Below are positions 25,133 through 33,244 of a stretch of DNA of 48,380 bases, one piece after another. The notes beneath the pieces are model-generated. The model did not search any database and was not told the origin of the DNA. It saw nothing but the letters and a program-made list of their open reading frames with translations. Source of the stretch: Deltaproteobacteria bacterium SM23_61 (GTDB taxonomy: Bacteria > Desulfobacterota > SM23-61); the NCBI GenBank assembly GCA_001304105.1, contig LJUR01000007.1:1-48380 (forward strand), in the 5' to 3' direction. The position numbers were made by a program, and so were the translations under genes. The first letter of the stretch is position 1. Every line of letters starts with the position of its first letter.

Positions 25133-26437
25133 ATTGACTCACAATAAATGTTACCGAGAAAGGAGGTAAAAAGGGATCGTTGACTCATAATAGGGGTTAC
25201 CGAAGGAATCCCCTATAAGAAAGGTCCATGATGAGCCCACGATCAAAAAAAGAATACATCGAATCCATCTATCTCCGTTACCGCGAGGCCTCCCGTAGCA
25301 AAAAAGTCCTCATCCTTAACGAATTTTGCGCCACCTTAGGCTACCACCGTAAACACGCCATCCGGGTACTCAAAAAATTCAAAAGATTCCGTAAAAACAA
25401 AACCAAGCGGCCAGGCCACACTCCTTTCTACTCCCAACCCCAAATCCTCAAACCCCTCAAAAAAATCTGGCTGGCCGCCAACTTGCCTTGCTCCAAACGC
25501 CTCAAAATCATCCTTCCCCTCTGGATCGCGGGCTATATCCAATCCTTCGGCCCTCTGCCACCACAGACCCAACAAGCCTTATCCCGCATCTCCCCGGCCA
25601 CCATCGACCGCATCCTTTCCCCCACCCGCATCCATTATAAAAAACGGGGCCGCTCCACCACCAAACCCGGTACCCTCCTGCGCAACCAAATCCCCATCAA
25701 AACCAACCAGGGGGATGAATCCCGCCCCGGCTTCCTCGAAGCCGATACCGTCGCCCACTGCGGCGATTCTCTTGCGGGCATGTTCGCCTACACCCTCCAC
25801 ATCGTCGATATCGCCACCGGCTGGACCGAACAAAGACCCGTCTGGGAAAAAGGCCAAACCGATATCCTCAAACAAATCCAGAATATCCAATCCTCCCTCC
25901 CCTTCCCCCTCCTCGGCTTCGACTGCGACAACGGCTCCGAATTCCTTAACCACCACCTCTACCGCCACTTCTCCCAAGGCCCCAAACTCATCCAGTTCAC
26001 TCGCTCCCGCGCCTACCACAAAAAAGAAGACAACGCCCATATCGAAAAAAAAACTGGACCCCTGTCCGCCAATGGCTCGGCTACCAACGCTTCGATAACC
26101 CCCTAATCGTCCCCCTCCTAAATAACCTCTATCCCCACGAATGGAGACTCTTCCACAACTTCTTCTGCCCCTCCGCTAAACTCCTCAGCAAAAAAAGAAT
26201 CGGCTCTAAAACCCTCAAACACTATGACTCCCCCAAAACCCCTTACCAACGAATTATCGACTCTCCCCTCATCTCCCCGCAGACCAAACTTTCTCTCGCC
26301 AAACAACTTGATTCCCTCAACCCCTTCGTGCTAAGAAAGGCCATGGAAGAAAAAATCAAAAAAATCTTCCTCGCCGCTTCCAAACCCCTACCTGCTACCA
26401 ACGATCCCTCTCGGTAACATTTTTCAATGAGTGAACG
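25133..26437 (+). mobile_element. Insertion sequence with DDE integrase-type transposase
   Basis: Ends defined by inverted repeats: on the left TTGACTCACAATAAATGTTA then CCGAGA (25134-25159); on the right TCGGTAACATTTTTCAATGA then GTGAAC (26411-26436), sharing ACTCA and AAATGTTACCGA. A further direct copy of the left motif (GTTGACTCATAATAGGGGTT then ACCGA) is at 25179-25203, and a TTGACA remnant is at 25120. No clear target duplication is seen. The element is A/C-rich on the coding strand, unlike the neighbours, which fits recent arrival. Confidence 0.85.
25228..26417 (+). CDS. Transposase split by a -1 frameshift at a run of nine A
   Basis: The first frame (25228-26106) gives 292 residues: a helical DNA-binding N-terminus, then an rve-type catalytic core with Asp in GFLEADTVAHCG, Asp in GFDCDNGSEF and the third acidic residue in AHIEKK. 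After GAAAAAAAAA (26044-26053) the family sequence continues in the -1 frame as NWTPVRQWLGYQRFDNPLIV and runs to the stop at 26417. Nine A are present where ten would keep one frame. This may be translational or transcriptional slippage, as in other IS elements, a true mutation or a homopolymer error. The final TAA lies inside the right terminal repeat. Confidence 0.85.
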
Positions 26438-26519
26438 GGCCTTGACCCCCGTTTTCATTTTGCTTTTAGCGTGGGATTGAACGGATGGCGGAAAAAGAAT
26501 CGGCGGGCCGGAATCCTCC

Positions 26520-27572
26520 TCAACTCCATCTCCACCCTTCGGACTTCTTCTGGACCTTCTGCCGATCGACCCACAAAACCTCGGCGCCGGGAATCGCCCG
26601 GATGAAGGCCTGCGTTTCTTCCCTACGGGGGATGAAGGTGGCCGTGGCCAACCCATCCGCCAGGGTCAAGGAGGGGGCTAGGACGCTCACGCTGGTCCAG
26701 CGGCGGGGGGAGAGCCCGGTTTGGGGATCGATGATGTGATGGTATTTTTTTTCCGCGTCGAAGAAATTCTCGTAATCCCCCGAGGTGGCCACCGCCCCGT
26801 CCCGCAGGGGGATGACCTGGAGGGTCTGACTGCGCTCGAAGGGATCCTGAAGGGCGATTCTCCAGGGTTGACCATTTCCCTTGTCGCCCAGGGCCTGGAT
26901 GTCTCCACCGGCGTTGATCAGGGCATGCTGAATTCCCAGGGCTTTCAGCCTGGCCACGGCCCTTTCCACGATGTATCCCTTGGCGATCCCGTCGAGGGAA
27001 ATTTCCATCCCTTCCCGGAGGAACCGGATTTCTTTCTCCCCGCGATGGACGTGCTGCGCTCCCACCCTTTTCAGGACGAGGCGGATTTCTTCCGGCGGGG
27101 GAATCCGCCCTCTGCGGGAGAAGAATTCCTCAAATAAATCCAGAACGGGCTTGACCGAAATGTCGAAAACCCCCCGGGTCAGGCGGAAGAGGCGTTCCGC
27201 ATGACCCATCACCTCATGAACTTCCGGAGGCACACCCTTCAGGAAACCCTGCCGGTTCAGTCGGGAAACGGGGGTTTCCGGCGCGTGGCGGTCCAGGAGA
27301 GGAATGAGATGTTCCATCTCGCCAAAGGCCCCCTCCATGGCTTCGGTGGCCTTCTCCCCGGAGGGATGCAGGACGATCACCGTGACCAGGGTCCCCATGA
27401 GCGGCCGGGTCCGGGTGACCGAGACCAACCCCCTCCCCCTTTCCCCGTCCCTCCCGGAAACGACCCAAACCAGGGGAGCCAGGCCCAAACCCAATGCTCC
27501 CGTCCATTTAAGGAACGTTCTTCGATCCATAGTTTTCTTTCCTTCTTCCCGCAAGGGATCTGAAATCTTCAT
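26520..27572 (-). CDS. apbE: FAD:protein FMN transferase
   Basis: Transfers FMN from FAD to a Thr of RnfG/RnfD-type proteins outside the cytoplasmic membrane. It has 350 residues. The N-terminal Tat-like signal DRRTFLKWTGALGLGLAPLVW precedes the ApbE domain, with RPLMGTLVTVIV, SLDGIAKGYIVERAV, INAGGDIQALG and the metal/flavin segment HHIIDPQTGLSP. ATG 27572 overlaps the rnfD stop (ATGA) and has GAGG six bases upstream; a second ATG at 27530 would place the twin Arg at residues 3-4 and is a good alternative. As the last gene of the rnf operon it is the maturation factor of the complex. Confidence 0.9.
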   Translation of the reverse strand: MKISDPLREEGKKTMDRRTFLKWTGALGLGLAPLVWVVSGRDGERGRGLVSVTRTRPLMGTLVTVIVLHPSGEKATEAMEGAFGEMEHLIPLLDRHAPETPVSRLNRQGFLKGVPPEVHEVMGHAERLFRLTRGVFDISVKPVLDLFEEFFSRRGRIPPPEEIRLVLKRVGAQHVHRGEKEIRFLREGMEISLDGIAKGYIVERAVARLKALGIQHALINAGGDIQALGDKGNGQPWRIALQDPFERSQTLQVIPLRDGAVATSGDYENFFDAEKKYHHIIDPQTGLSPRRWTSVSVLAPSLTLADGLATATFIPRREETQAFIRAIPGAEVLWVDRQKVQKKSEGWRWS

Positions 27573-28612
27573 GGGGTCCTCAAATTCCCGACGACTTGAA
27601 GTCGCAACCTGGCCCCTCCCGTATACCGGTCGATCAACGGAGTGCAGGCATTCATGATCAGGATCGAGTAACTGACCCCCTCCGGGAAGGACCCAAAGAG
27701 GCGGATCAAAACCGTTATCACCCCGCAGCCGACGCCGAACCAGATCCTTCCCCATTTGGTGACCGGGCTGGTGACCACATCCGTGGCCATGAAAAAAGCC
27801 CCCAGCATGAGCCCGCCGGAGAAAAGGTGAAAGACGGGGTCCTTGCCGAAGAGGCCCGTGAGAATCGCCACCGTTGTCAGGTAGGTAAAGGGAATGTGCC
27901 AGGTGATGGTGCCCTTGTAAAGCATGTAGGCGCCCCCCAGTAGAACGGCCAGGGCGCAAGTTTCCCCGATACACCCCCCGGTGTTTCCCAAGAAGAGGTT
28001 CAGGTAAGGGGTCAGGACTCCCTCATTCTTCATCAGGGTCAAGGGAGTGGCCGAACTGACCGCATCGACCGCCTGGATCTTCCAGGTGGAAGGAAACCAG
28101 GAGAGGCGGCCCAAGTAGGAACCCCAGTCAAAAGGTGCCACCCAGGAAGTCATGTGGGCAGGCCAGGCCGCCAGGAGGAAGGTCCGGGCAAACAAAGCGG
28201 GGTTGAAAATATTGTGCCCCAGTCCCCCGAAGATCTGTTTTCCAAGGGAAATGGCCACCGCGGAACCCACCACCGGAAGCCAGAAGGGAACCTGGGGAGG
28301 AACGTTGAAAGCCACCAGAATACCCGTCACCAGGGCGCTTCCGTCCAGGATGGTGATACGATCGCTGGTCAAGATATTGTAGACCACCGGCCGGAAGCGG
28401 TACCCCGGGGTCTTGATCATTTGAATGATTGCCTCGGTGGCCATGGCCGAAAGGATGGAAAGGGCGATCACCACGATGGCGTAGGGGCCGGCAAAGAAGA
28501 CTGCGGCCAACATGACCGGAACGGCCGCAATATAGACGTCGAACATGAGGCAATGGTTGGTCTCCCCGTTCTTGATGTAGGGCGGGCCGGAAACAATCAA
28601 AGGGTTCGGCAT
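27569..28612 (-). CDS. rnfD: Rnf complex subunit D
   Basis: Integral membrane subunit carrying covalent FMN; 347 residues, about nine helices. The flavin site is D183-A-V-S-S-A-T189, where the usual motif is D-x-x-(S/T)-G-A-T, so the Gly is replaced by Ser. GHNIFNPALFARTFLL and the C-terminal FSILIMNACTPLIDRYT-like end (YSILIMNACTPLIDRYTGG) are family features. ATG 28612 (MPNPLIVSGPPYI) is chosen on family length. It starts 20 bases after rnfC and overlaps apbE by 4 bases. Confidence 0.92.
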   Translation of the reverse strand: MPNPLIVSGPPYIKNGETNHCLMFDVYIAAVPVMLAAVFFAGPYAIVVIALSILSAMATEAIIQMIKTPGYRFRPVVYNILTSDRITILDGSALVTGILVAFNVPPQVPFWLPVVGSAVAISLGKQIFGGLGHNIFNPALFARTFLLAAWPAHMTSWVAPFDWGSYLGRLSWFPSTWKIQAVDAVSSATPLTLMKNEGVLTPYLNLFLGNTGGCIGETCALAVLLGGAYMLYKGTITWHIPFTYLTTVAILTGLFGKDPVFHLFSGGLMLGAFFMATDVVTSPVTKWGRIWFGVGCGVITVLIRLFGSFPEGVSYSILIMNACTPLIDRYTGGARLRLQVVGNLRTP

Positions 28613-28632
28613 TCTCTCATCCTTCTCTATCC

Positions 28633-29928
28633 CTAAGACCCAACTTCCTCGGGATGCCTTTCCTTGCGGGACTTGGCTTCCCGCAGGATCTCCGCCAGGG
28701 GAATTCTCGCCGGGCACACATAGGTGCAAAGCCCGCAATCGATGCACAGAAAAAGGCCTTTTTCCTCGGCCTCGGCGAACATCTTTTTCCGGCAGTAGCC
28801 CGCGATCAGGTTGGGCAGGATGGATACCGGGCACCGGTCCACGCATTTGGCGCAACGGATGCAGGGCCCTTCCTGGTACATCTTGGACTGGTGCCCCTTC
28901 CCCATGGCAAAGGAGACCAAGGCCAGAATCCCGGGGGTCTGCTGGGTAACCGGGACCTGGGCGTCAGGCTGGGAGATCCCGGTCAGCGCTCCCCCCATGA
29001 CGATCTGGGTCAGTCTCTCCAGGTCTCCCCCGCACCGGCGGATCACCGCTTCGAAGGGCGTTCCCACCCTGACCTTTACGTTCAGCGGACGGGGGATTCC
29101 GGAACCGGATACGGTGATGACCCTTTCGATAAAGGGGAGGCGCTCTTCCACCGCGGCCCGCACGGCCGGCAGGAAAGCCATGTCCACGAAGGTCGCCCGG
29201 GGGGGCGACGACCCGTTTCTCCTTTTCAGGACTTCCCGGGCCAGTTCGGCTTCTCCGGCCGGGGGGATCGCCTGGCGGACCCGGCAGGGGACGATCCTTT
29301 TTTCTTTCCCCAGCGCTTCCTCTAGGGCCCAGAGAAGGCCGGGCTGACTCCGGTCCACGTAGACGCAGGAGCGGGAAATCGAAAAGATGTCCATCAGCGT
29401 CGCTAATCCGCCCACCACCCGGGAAGCCTCCTGGCGGAGGAGGTACGGGTGGACCGCAAGGTTCGGCTCGAACTCCGTCCCGTTGACCATCAGGATATCT
29501 GTGTTCCCACCGGAGAGGCGGGGGTAATTCAGGGGGATCCCGGCCTGGAGGAGCAGGTCCGGTCCCACTTCTGTTTCCGCAGGAATCTTCAATGGGGGCT
29601 CTTCCTTCCCCTGGGATTCAATGACCACGCTGGCCACATGGACGCCTTGCGGAGCCGGGTGCGTTTCCACCTCTTTCACTTTCCCGGAGATGGTGGCGTG
29701 AACCGCCAGGCGAAAGGATCCCTCGCCCCTTTCCCCGATCTTCTGGCCGGCGGCCACCTCTTCCCGCGGTTTGACCAGGCATTGATAAGGGTCCCGGGGA
29801 TTTTCCTGGAGAGGAATGATCACCGCCCCGGGGTCTAAAAAGGATTGGGCGGGTTGGTCGTACGCCGCGCCGCTGGACCGGGGGGGAGTCTGCTTGCGCC
29901 GGATGAAGGTGGGCAGGAAACCATCCAT
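28633..29928 (-). CDS. rnfC: Rnf complex subunit C
   Basis: Peripheral NADH-side subunit of Rnf, 431 residues. It starts MDGFLPTFIRRKQTPP as in the family, has the NuoF-like Rossmann core (LMVNGTEFEPNLAV) and a SLBB-like part, then two [4Fe-4S] motifs CIRCAKCVDRCP and CIDCGLCTYVCP near the C-terminus. ATG 29928 follows GGGAGG at six bases and lies 2 bases after the flavodoxin stop. Confidence 0.93.
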   Translation of the reverse strand: MDGFLPTFIRRKQTPPRSSGAAYDQPAQSFLDPGAVIIPLQENPRDPYQCLVKPREEVAAGQKIGERGEGSFRLAVHATISGKVKEVETHPAPQGVHVASVVIESQGKEEPPLKIPAETEVGPDLLLQAGIPLNYPRLSGGNTDILMVNGTEFEPNLAVHPYLLRQEASRVVGGLATLMDIFSISRSCVYVDRSQPGLLWALEEALGKEKRIVPCRVRQAIPPAGEAELAREVLKRRNGSSPPRATFVDMAFLPAVRAAVEERLPFIERVITVSGSGIPRPLNVKVRVGTPFEAVIRRCGGDLERLTQIVMGGALTGISQPDAQVPVTQQTPGILALVSFAMGKGHQSKMYQEGPCIRCAKCVDRCPVSILPNLIAGYCRKKMFAEAEEKGLFLCIDCGLCTYVCPARIPLAEILREAKSRKERHPEEVGS

Positions 29929-29930
29929 CT

Positions 29931-30407
29931 TCAGCCTCCCTGCTCCACCAGGCGGCGTATCTCCTGGCCGAATTGTTCCGCCTTTTCCAGTTTTTTTCGG
30001 GTAAGGGTCAACCCCAGGAGGGTCGTGGTGTAGGAAAACCCGATGAGCTTCACTTTTTTCTCCTCCAAAATATGGAGCAGATCCTCGTAGGCATGGTTGC
30101 GGGACAGGCCGGCTCCGCCGGTGAGGCAGACAGCCACTTTCTTGCCTTCCAGGTTCCGGCATTCCCGGATGTAGGACGCCAACGCCAGAAAGGGGTGAAC
30201 CTTCATGACCATGACCCAGGCAGCGAGGCAAAAAAGGTCATAAGGACCGGCATCCAGGGTAAATTTGGGCTGGAATTCCTTCAGGACTCCTTCGGGAGAA
30301 AGGTCCAGCTTGACTACGTCGATCTCTCCCCCCAATCCCCGGGCAAAACTCCGGGCCACCTTTTCCGTGTTTCCAGTCTTGGAAACGTATACCAGCAGGA
30401 TCTTCAA
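29931..30407 (-). CDS. Flavodoxin-like protein inside the rnf operon
   Basis: 158 residues with a flavodoxin fold: N-terminal strand [20 protein letters not shown] holding the FMN-phosphate loop [15 protein letters not shown], and [13 protein letters not shown] near the second flavin loop. It is not a known Rnf subunit. It starts at TTG 30407, which overlaps the rnfB stop (TTGA); no ATG gives the N-terminal strand. It sits exactly between rnfB and rnfC, the two soluble electron-entry/exit subunits, which suggests that it exchanges electrons with the complex or serves as its diffusible carrier. This role is an inference. Confidence 0.8.
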   Translation of the reverse strand: MKILLVYVSKTGNTEKVARSFARGLGGEIDVVKLDLSPEGVLKEFQPKFTLDAGPYDLFCLAAWVMVMKVHPFLALASYIRECRNLEGKKVAVCLTGGAGLSRNHAYEDLLHILEEKKVKLIGFSYTTTLLGLTLTRKKLEKAEQFGQEIRRLVEQGG

Positions 30408-31219
30408 GCGGTCGCCGCTCCTCTCTGCACAATGCTTCCCGTCGGGCAGGCTTCCACGCAGAGGCCGCAATTGGTGCATTTCTCCACGTCGATCCGGGCC
30501 AGGTTGTCTTCCACCCGGATGGCTTCTACCGGGCAGGTCTTCTCGCATTTCTTGCAGGCGATACACCCTTTTTTGCAGGCCTGCATGACCTTCTTGCCCT
30601 TCTCCCTGGACAGGCAGGCAACGTACACCCGGGAGGAAGAAGGGATCAGAAGAAGCATTCCCTTGGGACACTCTTCGATGCACTTTCCGCATCCCACGCA
30701 TTTTTCCGGGTCGACGACGACGAGCCCCTTCTCCCCTTTGCGGATGGCCTGAAACGCACAAACCTCCACGCAATCGCCGAATCCCAGGCAGCCGTAGGAG
30801 CAATCTTTATCCCCTCCGAAGGAAAGGGCGGCTGCCCGGCAGCTCTTCAAGCCCGCGTATTCAGCGCCCTTCCGGGCTACCCCGTCCTCTCCCTGGCAGC
30901 GCAGAACAGCCACAAATTTTTCGACCGCCTGATTCTCTACCCCCAGGATGGAAGCAATCGCCGCCGAGCCCTTTTCATCCACCACCCGGCAGGCCCCGGG
31001 CGTCGTCTTTCCGCTCACCAGCTCCCTGGCATACTGGGCGCAGCCGGCGAACCCGCAGGCCCCGCAGTTGGCGCCCGGCAATATCTTGATGAGATCCCCC
31101 ACCCGGGGGTCCAGGGTGACGGAAAAAAACCTGGAGGCCACCAGGAGCAGGCTGCCGCAGAGGAGGCCGATTCCCCCCAGAATCAAGACCGAATAAAGGA
31201 TGACCGAATCCACTCCCAT
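30404..31219 (-). CDS. rnfB: Rnf complex subunit B
   Basis: Ferredoxin-facing subunit, 271 residues. One N-terminal transmembrane helix (about 7-29) is followed by an Fe4S4 domain ([11 protein letters not shown] plus a later Cys) and a Cys-rich tail with four more cluster motifs: [39 protein letters not shown] and [12 protein letters not shown]. That gives about five or more [4Fe-4S] clusters, like Clostridium/Acetobacterium-type RnfB. It is 9 bases after rnfA and overlaps the flavodoxin gene by 4 bases. Confidence 0.94.
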   Translation of the reverse strand: MGVDSVILYSVLILGGIGLLCGSLLLVASRFFSVTLDPRVGDLIKILPGANCGACGFAGCAQYARELVSGKTTPGACRVVDEKGSAAIASILGVENQAVEKFVAVLRCQGEDGVARKGAEYAGLKSCRAAALSFGGDKDCSYGCLGFGDCVEVCAFQAIRKGEKGLVVVDPEKCVGCGKCIEECPKGMLLLIPSSSRVYVACLSREKGKKVMQACKKGCIACKKCEKTCPVEAIRVEDNLARIDVEKCTNCGLCVEACPTGSIVQRGAATA

Positions 31220-31228
31220 GTCTGCTTC

Positions 31229-31810
31229 CTATTTGGAGAAGAACCCCTGAAATCCGAAGAAGGCGAAGGCCATCATGCTGGTGATGACGAAGGCGATGGG
31301 AAACCCTCTCATGCACTGCGGTACGTCGCAGAGCTCCAGCCGCTCCCGGATGCTGGCCATGATCAGGATGGCCATGGTGAACCCCACCCCGCCGCCGAAA
31401 CCATTGACCAATGTTTCCAGCAGATTGTACCCCTCCTTGACGTTCAGCAGGGAAACCCCTAAAACGGCGCAGTTGGTGGTGATCAGGGGGAGGTAGATGC
31501 CCAGCGCCTCCTGGAGCAGGGGAGAGGTCTTGGCAATGACCATTTCCACGAACTGAACGAAGGTGGCAATGACCAGGATGAAGACGATGGTCTGTAAAAA
31601 TTCCAGCTGGTAGGGAACCAGGAAGAAATGAAAGAAAAACCAGGTCACCAGCGAGGCCATGGTCATGACAAAGGTGACCGCGATCCCCATGCTGAGAGCC
31701 GCCTTGGACTCCTTGGAGACCCCCAGGAAGGGGCACAGCCCCAGGAACCGGCTCAGGATGAAGTTGTTGATCAGGACCACGCTAAAAAAGATGACGATGA
31801 CTTTTTCCAT
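31229..31810 (-). CDS. rnfA: Rnf complex subunit A
   Basis: Membrane subunit, 193 residues, six helices. With RnfE it forms the intramembrane [2Fe-2S] site; the candidate ligand Cys residues are in LGLCPFLGV and TTNCAVLGV. The ILSRFLGLCPFLGVS and FGGGVGFTMAILIMASIRERL signatures are intact. Its ATG shares a base with the rnfE stop (TAATG). Confidence 0.94.
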   Translation of the reverse strand: MEKVIVIFFSVVLINNFILSRFLGLCPFLGVSKESKAALSMGIAVTFVMTMASLVTWFFFHFFLVPYQLEFLQTIVFILVIATFVQFVEMVIAKTSPLLQEALGIYLPLITTNCAVLGVSLLNVKEGYNLLETLVNGFGGGVGFTMAILIMASIRERLELCDVPQCMRGFPIAFVITSMMAFAFFGFQGFFSK

Positions 31811-32412
31811 TATGGTTTCCTGCCGAGATGATTCATCAGGCCGATGAGCAGGCCGATGGTCAGGAAAGCGCCGGGGGCCAGGATCATGATCACCGCCGGA
31901 TCAAAGTGTGCTCCAAAGACCGGGTATCCCAGGACCGTTCCGTTTCCCAGGGCTTCGCGGATGGAGGCGATGAGGGTAAGGGCCAGGGTGAACCCAGCGC
32001 CCATTCCCAGGGCATCGGCGATGCTGTAAAAAACGGGCTCCCGGGAGGCGAAGGCTTCGGCCCGGGCCAGGATGATGCAGTTGACCACGATGAGGGGGAT
32101 AAAAATTCCCAGGGCCTTGTGCAGGTCCGGGGTGAAGGCCTCGAGGGAGAGGTCGGCGATGGTCACGAAGGTGGAGATGATGATGATGAAGACGGGGATC
32201 CGGACTTTCGCGGGGGTGAAGTTCCGGATCAGAGAGACCATGATGTTCGACCCCAGGAGGACAAAGGTCGCCGCCACCCCCATGCCCAGCGCGTTGATCA
32301 CCGAGGTGGAGATGGCCAGGGAAGGGCACATCCCCAGGACCAGGCGGAAGGTGGGGTTTTCCCGCGAGATCCCCTTGAAAATTTCATCGCCGAAGCGGAA
32401 TCGGGTTGCCAT
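31810..32412 (-). CDS. rnfE: Rnf complex subunit E
   Basis: Membrane subunit homologous to RnfA, 200 residues, six helices. The Cys residues of the shared [2Fe-2S] site are in LGMCPSLAIS and VVNCIILARAEAF. The start is uncertain: ATG 32412 (MATRFRFGDE) is listed, but TTG 32424 overlaps the rnfG stop as TTGA and would add four residues; neither has an ideally spaced ribosome site. Confidence 0.92.
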   Translation of the reverse strand: MATRFRFGDEIFKGISRENPTFRLVLGMCPSLAISTSVINALGMGVAATFVLLGSNIMVSLIRNFTPAKVRIPVFIIIISTFVTIADLSLEAFTPDLHKALGIFIPLIVVNCIILARAEAFASREPVFYSIADALGMGAGFTLALTLIASIREALGNGTVLGYPVFGAHFDPAVIMILAPGAFLTIGLLIGLMNHLGRKP

Positions 32413-32420
32413 TTGGTTTT

Positions 32421-32996
32421 TCAATTCCCCTTCAAAATCTTTTCCGCGTGGGCCTGGTACAGGGTCAGGCCTTCCCGGATCCCCTTGGTGATGGCCCGGG
32501 AGGAAATGGTCGCCGCGGTGACCTGGTCGAAATCCCCCCCCCTCTTCTTCACTTCCCAGCGGGAAGAAGTCAAATCCTTGCTCAGGAACTGATGGAGATA
32601 GGCATCCTTGGTGGCCTTGTTTCCCAATCCCGGGGTTTCATTCTGTTCCAGAACCCGCAGGCCGTACACTTTTCCCTCCGGAGTCACCCCGATCATCAGG
32701 GAAATCTTTCCCCCGTACCCGACGGGAGTGCTCCGGAAAGCCACACCGGTTGGGGTACCGTTCTTTTTGCCCACGTAAAACTCCACCGCTTCCCCCTGTT
32801 TACCGGGAATTTTCACCGCTTCCTTGTCCGGCTGATTGTTGAAAGGAGGCAGGACCTCGGCGATGGCGGCTACTTTTTTCTCGTAGCGTTTGACCTCGAT
32901 GATGGGTTTGGTTATGGTGTAGGTGTAGGATAGAGCCCAGCCAGAGAGAACCGATACCAGGGTCAGAATCCCAGCCAGCTGTAAGAATTCACGCAT
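32421..32996 (-). CDS. rnfG: Rnf complex subunit G
   Basis: Single-span subunit with an external FMN-binding domain, 191 residues. One N-terminal helix (about 7-25) is followed by an FMN_bind domain. The flavin site is D157-Q-V-T-A-A-T163; the usual motif is D-x-x-(S/T)-G-A-T, so Gly is replaced by Ala. ETPGLGNKA is the usual conserved stretch. It is the first gene of the rnf operon; CDREXH-type assembly genes are not next to it. Confidence 0.92.
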   Translation of the reverse strand: MREFLQLAGILTLVSVLSGWALSYTYTITKPIIEVKRYEKKVAAIAEVLPPFNNQPDKEAVKIPGKQGEAVEFYVGKKNGTPTGVAFRSTPVGYGGKISLMIGVTPEGKVYGLRVLEQNETPGLGNKATKDAYLHQFLSKDLTSSRWEVKKRGGDFDQVTAATISSRAITKGIREGLTLYQAHAEKILKGN

Positions 32997-33123
32997 CTCT
33001 TGATGTCTTTCATAAGACTCGGCCGCGTATTCGTCGATTCCCGCGCAGCTATATCTTGAACCGCGACTTCAATTCCCCCACCCAGAATTTCTCCAGAGGG
33101 GATCCTTTAGTCCTCTACCACGG

Positions 33124-33167
33124 GGGTAAAAAGCTTGTCAAGAAAATTTAACCGATAATTTTTACCC
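33124..33167. promoter_or_regulatory. 9-bp perfect inverted repeat between the rnf and trk operons
   Basis: GGGTAAAAA (33124-33132) and TTTTTACCC (33159-33167) flank 26 bp. The repeat lies between the candidate trkA promoter and the rnfG side, and abuts the -35 box of trkA. A minus-strand TTGACA (33141-33136) lies inside it. It may be an operator for one or both divergent operons. Confidence 0.4.
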
Positions 33168-33196
33168 TTGACAGCCCTCATCGGTCAAAATAATAT
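33168..33196 (+). promoter_or_regulatory. Promoter of trkA-trkH
   Basis: A consensus -35 box TTGACA (33168-33173), exactly 17 bp, then TAATAT (33191-33196). It lies about 50 bases before the trkA ATG and is the strongest promoter-like site in the window. Confidence 0.65.
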
Positions 33197-33244
33197 TGGA
33201 TTTTAAATTGTAGAATTTTTGGGCTTATCGCCCAGGCCGTTTCC

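Noticed and set aside
27569-32996. Na+-translocating NADH:quinone reductase (Nqr)
   Set aside because: RnfB with many [4Fe-4S] motifs and RnfC with ferredoxin motifs are present, NqrA and NqrF are absent.
33112-33141. Promoter for rnfG on the minus strand
   Set aside because: TTGACA is present but the best -10 at 18 bp is TAGAGG, too weak to list.
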